Below, piece by piece: positions 34,541-38,991 of a DNA stretch of 38,991 nucleotides. This DNA comes from Clostridiaceae bacterium (GTDB lineage Bacteria > Bacillota > Clostridia > Saccharofermentanales > DTU023). The number at the start of each line of letters is the position of its first letter. Within the stretch, counting starts at the first letter, position 1. The notes beneath the pieces were generated by a model. It saw only the letters and a list, made by a program, of their open reading frames with translations. It did no database searches and was not told the DNA's origin. The position numbers and the translations under genes were made by a program. Where the stretch lies: assembly GCA_012841015.1 (NCBI GenBank), contig DUVN01000018.1:1-38991 (forward strand), read 5' to 3'.

Positions 34541-34623
34541 GCGACCGCTCCGGCGGGGTTTTTTAATGTTGTCCGAAACAACAACCTCTATCGGGCGAGA
34601 CTGTTAATTAGGAGGAACCGCAC
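34541..34623 (+). ncRNA. Candidate ribosomal-protein leader of rplU
   Basis: The 5' leader contains a short GC stem, CCGC-TCCG-GCGG (34545-34556), followed by TTTTTT (34559-34564), an attenuator-like unit. A second hairpin follows: TGTTG (34567-34571) with CAACA (34579-34583). The ribosome binding site AGGAGG then precedes rplU. Bacillota rplU genes often carry an autoregulatory L21 leader (Rfam L21_leader), so this may be a member, but I have not confirmed its conserved core. Confidence 0.45.
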
Positions 34624-34938
34624 ATGGGTTATGCCATTATTAAGACTGGCGGCAAGCAATACCGCGTGGCCGTTGGTGATGAGATTTATGTTGAGACGAT
34701 CGCCGGTGAGCCGGATGACGAAGTGACGTTTGACGAAGTGCTCGCTGTTTCGGATGGAGAGTCTCTCACGACGGGGACACCCCTTGTCGAAGGTGCGACC
34801 GTTACAGGTAAAATTGTAAAGCACGGTCGTGGCAAAAAAATCGTCGTGTTTAAGTACAAAGCGAAAAAGGGTTACCGTCGTAAACAAGGTCATCGACAGC
34901 CCTATACGCTTGTCTTGATCGAAGCGATCAACGGTTAA
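34624..34938 (+). CDS. rplU: 50S ribosomal protein L21
   Basis: L21 (104 aa) is a component of the large ribosomal subunit that binds 23S rRNA. The N-terminus [15 protein letters not shown] and the C-terminal basic segment [17 protein letters not shown] are highly characteristic, and the length is typical. AGGAGG lies about 8 nt upstream. It begins the operon rplU-prp-rpmA, separated from prp by only 1 nt. Translation is probably controlled by the leader upstream. It acts in the cytosol. Confidence 0.98.
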   Translation: MGYAIIKTGGKQYRVAVGDEIYVETIAGEPDDEVTFDEVLAVSDGESLTTGTPLVEGATVTGKIVKHGRGKKIVVFKYKAKKGYRRKQGHRQPYTLVLIEAING

Positions 34939-34939
34939 T

Positions 34940-35290
34940 ATGATCCTCGCGACCTTTCATCATGACGAAAAAGGTCGGATCATGGCCTTTCATCTAGAAG
35001 GACACGCGAGAGACTGGAGACCATGGCCTGATATCATCTGTGCCGGTGTCTCCGCCATCGGTCAGACGACAATCGGGAGTCTACAGGAACTCACCGAGAT
35101 TGAACCGGACTACGTGCTCGAAAACGGAAACATTCGTTGCACCATACAGTATCCTGATGACAACGAACAGTCTGCTATCATCGCTACATTGATGGCATCG
35201 ACGAGGATAGGATGTCTTCAACTCGAGGACAGCTACGGAAAGAAATTTGTTACAGTAAACGATGTGTTCAGTGAAGGCACTGAGACTTAG
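34940..35290 (+). CDS. prp: Ribosomal-processing cysteine protease Prp
   Basis: Prp (YsxB-like, 116 aa) is a cysteine protease that removes the N-terminal extension of L27 in Bacillota. The family pattern is visible in GHARDWRPWPDIICAGVSAI, with H22 and C34 as the catalytic pair. It is encoded between L21 and L27, the standard position, starting right after the rplU stop, so the genes are coupled. The substrate sequence is present in the adjacent rpmA (extended N-terminus). No frameshift is seen. It acts in the cytosol before the ribosome is assembled. Confidence 0.93.
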   Translation: MILATFHHDEKGRIMAFHLEGHARDWRPWPDIICAGVSAIGQTTIGSLQELTEIEPDYVLENGNIRCTIQYPDDNEQSAIIATLMASTRIGCLQLEDSYGKKFVTVNDVFSEGTET

Positions 35291-35348
35291 AAGATAATGT
35301 ATTACGCGACGACCTTATTCAAGCGCGTCAACGCATAGGAGGCAAAAC

Positions 35349-35633
35349 ATGATTAAAGTTAATCTTCAACTATTAGCTCACAAGATGGGGATGGGCAGTA
35401 CGCGCAATGGTCGCGATTCACGATCTAAACGTTTAGGCGCGAAACTTGCCGATGGTCAGTTCTGCACAGCAGGTAGCATCATTTTCCGCCAGCGCGGAAC
35501 GAAGATTTACCCCGGCAACAATGTCGGTATAGGTAAGGACGATACGCTGTTTGCAAAAATAGATGGGACGGTGCGGTATGAGCGCATATCCCGTAAGCGC
35601 AAACAGGCGAGCGTCTATCCTGTTGAACTGTAA
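35349..35633 (+). CDS. rpmA: 50S ribosomal protein L27 with cleavable N-terminal extension
   Basis: L27 (94 aa) is a large-subunit protein near the peptidyl-transferase centre. The conserved body begins at about [16 protein letters not shown] and includes [22 protein letters not shown]. It starts with a short extra segment, [14 protein letters not shown], the kind of extension that Prp removes. In better-known members the scissile site is NLQFF-A; here it is NLQLL-A, two Leu in place of two Phe. The ribosome binding site AGGAGG is 7 nt upstream. A hairpin follows the stop. Confidence 0.97.
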   Translation: MIKVNLQLLAHKMGMGSTRNGRDSRSKRLGAKLADGQFCTAGSIIFRQRGTKIYPGNNVGIGKDDTLFAKIDGTVRYERISRKRKQASVYPVEL

Positions 35634-36938
<1,305 letters not shown>

Positions 36939-37183
36939 TTTTCAACTTTTCTAACAAGCGATGATCCTTTGTTCCCTCTTGTTCTTCTTTCCGTCGCTTC
37001 CAATGATTGATGCACAACTACCATCCTTTACCGGCACAATAAGACGAGATGCCGTCGCACTTGAGACCACTAAAAGAGTTTGCCTGTCAATCTCTTTCCT
37101 GAACATAAATCATGTATAATCAATCTGTAGTCGCATTTGACAGGTGACCGCAAGACACAACGGTTAACGAGGAAGGAGCAAGT

Positions 37184-37348
37184 ATGAAGAAATACATTTG
37201 TGATATGTGTGGTTACATCTATGATCCCGCGATAGGCGATCCGGAAAATGGAGTGGACCCCGGCACATCTTTTGATGATCTTCCAGATGGGTGGGTGTGC
37301 CCACTGTGTGGAGTGCCGACGAGCGAGTTTTCGCCTTATGAAGACTGA
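37184..37348 (+). CDS. Rubredoxin
   Basis: This 54-residue protein binds one iron by four cysteines: C6-x2-C9 ([10 protein letters not shown]) and C39-x2-C42 ([13 protein letters not shown]), both with the usual Gly. Length and aromatic pattern (Y4, Y11, Y13, W37) are typical of rubredoxin. AAGGAG lies about 6 nt upstream of the ATG at 37184, and TATAAT at 37115-37120 is a possible -10, though I see no -35. It donates electrons to the flavodiiron protein that follows, and possibly to other oxidoreductases, in the cytosol. It has its own terminator at 37382-37406, so it is not strictly co-transcribed with that gene. Confidence 0.95.
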   Translation: MKKYICDMCGYIYDPAIGDPENGVDPGTSFDDLPDGWVCPLCGVPTSEFSPYED

Positions 37349-37381
37349 GTTTAATCTTTATTAGACAAAGCCACGTTGAGG

Positions 37382-37406
37382 AAGCCGGGAGTGCCCGGCT
37401 TTCTGT
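37382..37406 (+). terminator. Intrinsic terminator after rubredoxin
   Basis: AAGCCGGG (37382-37389) pairs with CCCGGCTT (37394-37401) around a 4-nt loop, followed by T-rich TCTGTATTCTGTTTTT. It lies 34 nt after the stop. Confidence 0.75.
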
Positions 37407-37589
37407 ATTCTGTTTTTGTATTGCCTCGTCAGTTGCCGCATAGTGAGACTTTCCCCAAATCTGCTAAAGTAACATAGGAGACTAGCGTTATTCATATTAG
37501 TTCTCTTTTGTGGATGAACCTGATAAGATGAACGTGTAATGCTAATTAATACAATCTGTCGTTATGACAATCTGAAAGGATGGAATAAA

Positions 37590-38804
37590 GTGATACAAAA
37601 GATAAGTGATCGTGTCTTTCAAGTGGGCGCGCTAGATCCGCGGTTGCCGTATTTTGACGCTTTGATGCCGACACCGTACGGGACAACTTACAATAGTTAT
37701 CTTGTTCGCGGAGAGGATAAGGTAGCTCTGATCGATCCCGTGCAGGGAGATAAGTTTGAGCAATTATTGCAGAATCTCAAAGAGCTTTGTATTAATGAAC
37801 TTGACTATATTATTTGTTTGCACACCGAACAAGACCACGCTGGTGCAATCCTTATGCTGCGTGATGTCTTTCCTAATGCTCAGCTCGTCGGAACAGCGAG
37901 AGTTGCCGAGCTGATGGAATACCATTTCCATATACCGCGCGAATCATTTTTTGTTGTTGCAGAGGGCGATACGATTGAGCTTGGCAGTATGACACTTGTC
38001 TGTATGCCCATACCTTTCGCGCATTGGCCTGACAACACGATGTTTTGGATGCCTGAAGAACGTATCTTGTTCAGCTCCGACTTGTTTGGTAGTCATTATT
38101 CACCAGATATTCCGAACTGTCCCGATGAGGCGATTTGGCTTCTTGAGACGCGTGCATATTTTTCCGAAATCATGATGCCAACGCGCAATCACGTCGCGCG
38201 TTACGTAGCAAAAGTGAGAGCGCTCGATCCGAAGAGCATCTGTGCATCGCACGGACCGGTCTGGTACAATCCGTCTATCGTTCTCAATGAGTACGAGTTA
38301 ATGGTCTCCGATAAAGTTCGCCGCGATGTTGTTATCGCCTACGTATCGATGCACGGGAGTACGGAACGTATGATCGATGTCGTCGCCGATGAACTCTGTG
38401 CCGCTGGCATTCGCGTCGCGCTTTATGATCTCGGTGATCCGAACCGCGATCTTCGCACGTTAGTCGGTTCTGTCGTGACGGAGACTGTCAACGCCGGATC
38501 GCTTCTCTTAGCTTCGCCGACAGTTCTGGGCGGCCCACATCCCGCAGTGGCAGCAATGGCGCTGCTCGTTAACGCTTTTAACCCTAGCATTCGGTATCTG
38601 GGGTTGCTCGGTTCTTACGGCTGGGGCACCCAAATCGAAAAACAAGTTAACGGTTTGACAGCGAGAGTCAAAGCTGAGCGCCTCGATTCTGTTCTCGTGC
38701 GAGGCCTTCCGACAAAAGAAGATGAGGCATCGCTCCGCCAGTACGCACGCGACCTAGCCGAGCGCCTGAAGTCGATTCCCGATGAGGATGTCATCGGGGG
38801 CTAG
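37590..38804 (+). CDS. Flavodiiron protein (rubredoxin:oxygen or NO oxidoreductase)
   Basis: This 404-residue flavodiiron protein reduces oxygen to water, or NO to N2O, with electrons from rubredoxin. The metallo-beta-lactamase-like part holds all diiron ligands: H78-x-E80-x-D82-H83 (HTEQDH), H145 (FAHWPD), D164 (SSDLFG) and H221 (ASHGPVW). The flavodoxin-like part has the FMN loop SMHGSTERM (253-261). No extra C-terminal module is fused, so it is the minimal class A type. The GTG at 37590 is preferred: AAAGGA lies 10 nt upstream and the protein starts MIQKISDRVFQVGALDP, like known members. An upstream ATG at 37539 would add 17 residues. With the rubredoxin gene close by, this is a protective pair for an anaerobe. 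Confidence 0.93.
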   Translation: MIQKISDRVFQVGALDPRLPYFDALMPTPYGTTYNSYLVRGEDKVALIDPVQGDKFEQLLQNLKELCINELDYIICLHTEQDHAGAILMLRDVFPNAQLVGTARVAELMEYHFHIPRESFFVVAEGDTIELGSMTLVCMPIPFAHWPDNTMFWMPEERILFSSDLFGSHYSPDIPNCPDEAIWLLETRAYFSEIMMPTRNHVARYVAKVRALDPKSICASHGPVWYNPSIVLNEYELMVSDKVRRDVVIAYVSMHGSTERMIDVVADELCAAGIRVALYDLGDPNRDLRTLVGSVVTETVNAGSLLLASPTVLGGPHPAVAAMALLVNAFNPSIRYLGLLGSYGWGTQIEKQVNGLTARVKAERLDSVLVRGLPTKEDEASLRQYARDLAERLKSIPDEDVIGG

Positions 38805-38829
38805 TTTGTCTTGTTCTCCCGGAAATGAT

Positions 38830-38862
38830 AACACCCGGTTCTCAGATGAATCGGGTGTTTTT
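38830..38862 (+). terminator. Intrinsic terminator after the flavodiiron protein gene
   Basis: AACACCCG (38830-38837) pairs with CGGGTGTT (38852-38859), followed by TTT. It lies about 25 nt after the stop. Confidence 0.8.
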
Positions 38863-38880
38863 ACATTGAAGGCTTAAGCC

Positions 38881-38991
38881 TGTTGCGCACGAGCAACGTG
38901 CGCAACAATAAACCACCCGCTGTGCGGGTGGAGGGGAATAAGCTTTAGCTTCAAGAAGCAAAACCTCCGTGGTACACTAGGCAAGCTACCA
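38881..38991. mobile_element. Possible left end of an IS200/IS605-type element
   Basis: Two perfect hairpins occur side by side: TGTTGCGCAC/GTGCGCAACA (38881-38890 and 38898-38907) and CCACCCGC-TGT-GCGGGTGG (38913-38931). CCACCCGC-type subterminal hairpins, followed by a short A/T-rich leader and then a gene, are typical of Y1-transposase insertion elements. The window ends before any tnpA could be read. Other explanations are REP-like repeats or a transcript structure. Confidence 0.35.

Overview
The window looks like chromosomal DNA from an anaerobic, low-to-mid G+C Bacillota, most likely a Clostridia-type organism. The evidence is strong AGGAGG-type ribosome binding sites, an ftsE-ftsX-M23 peptidase-ctp block, an rplU-prp-rpmA-obg block with an N-terminally extended L27, formate-tetrahydrofolate ligase, rubredoxin and a flavodiiron protein. 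I cannot name the genus from sequence reading alone.

Layout. (1) 1-7.2 kb is a type I restriction-modification operon, hsdM (5' end outside the window), hsdS and hsdR. A tyrosine recombinase faces it and hsdS carries internal repeats, so this is probably an accessory island. (2) 7.3-19.9 kb is a long minus-strand accessory region. Read in transcription order it has an XRE-like regulator with a good promoter and operator, a lipoprotein with a predicted helical-barrel fold, a 1274-residue fusion (GT2 polysaccharide synthase, Ser/Thr kinase, membrane helix, DUF5050-like propeller), and a pseudokinase-propeller paralogue. Two zinc-ribbon membrane proteins, a GH114-like secreted glycosidase and a glycine-zipper peptide follow. 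I propose that this is a kinase-controlled cell-surface polysaccharide system. It is the most unusual content of the window. (3) 20.2-28.1 kb holds metabolism and redox genes: a CoA-disulfide/persulfide reductase with a rhodanese domain, an 8-oxoguanine-deaminase-like amidohydrolase, a Crp/Fnr regulator, fhs and a PucR/CdaR-type regulator. (4) 28.1-34.3 kb is a cell-division and wall-hydrolysis block (ftsE, ftsX, a PcsB/EnvC-like M23 protein, ctpA). It is interrupted by a non-coding array of 82-bp tandem repeats. (5) 34.5-36.9 kb is rplU-prp-rpmA-obg. (6) 37.2-38.8 kb has rubredoxin and a flavodiiron protein, a likely oxygen/NO detoxification pair. The window ends in strong hairpins that may be the edge of an IS200/IS605-type element.

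How the genes work together. In the polysaccharide locus the lipoprotein, synthase-kinase and pseudokinase genes are separated by only 9 and 13 nt, so they are probably co-translated. The synthase would polymerise a sugar at the membrane. The attached kinase would sense through its extracytoplasmic propeller, and the pseudokinase paralogue, zinc-ribbon/TPR proteins and GH114 enzyme could act as partner, scaffold and trimming or release enzyme. Only the architecture is seen; the functional chain is inference. In the division block, FtsEX normally activates a coiled-coil M23 hydrolase, and both are present here. All functions come from motif recognition by eye; no database search or structure prediction was run.
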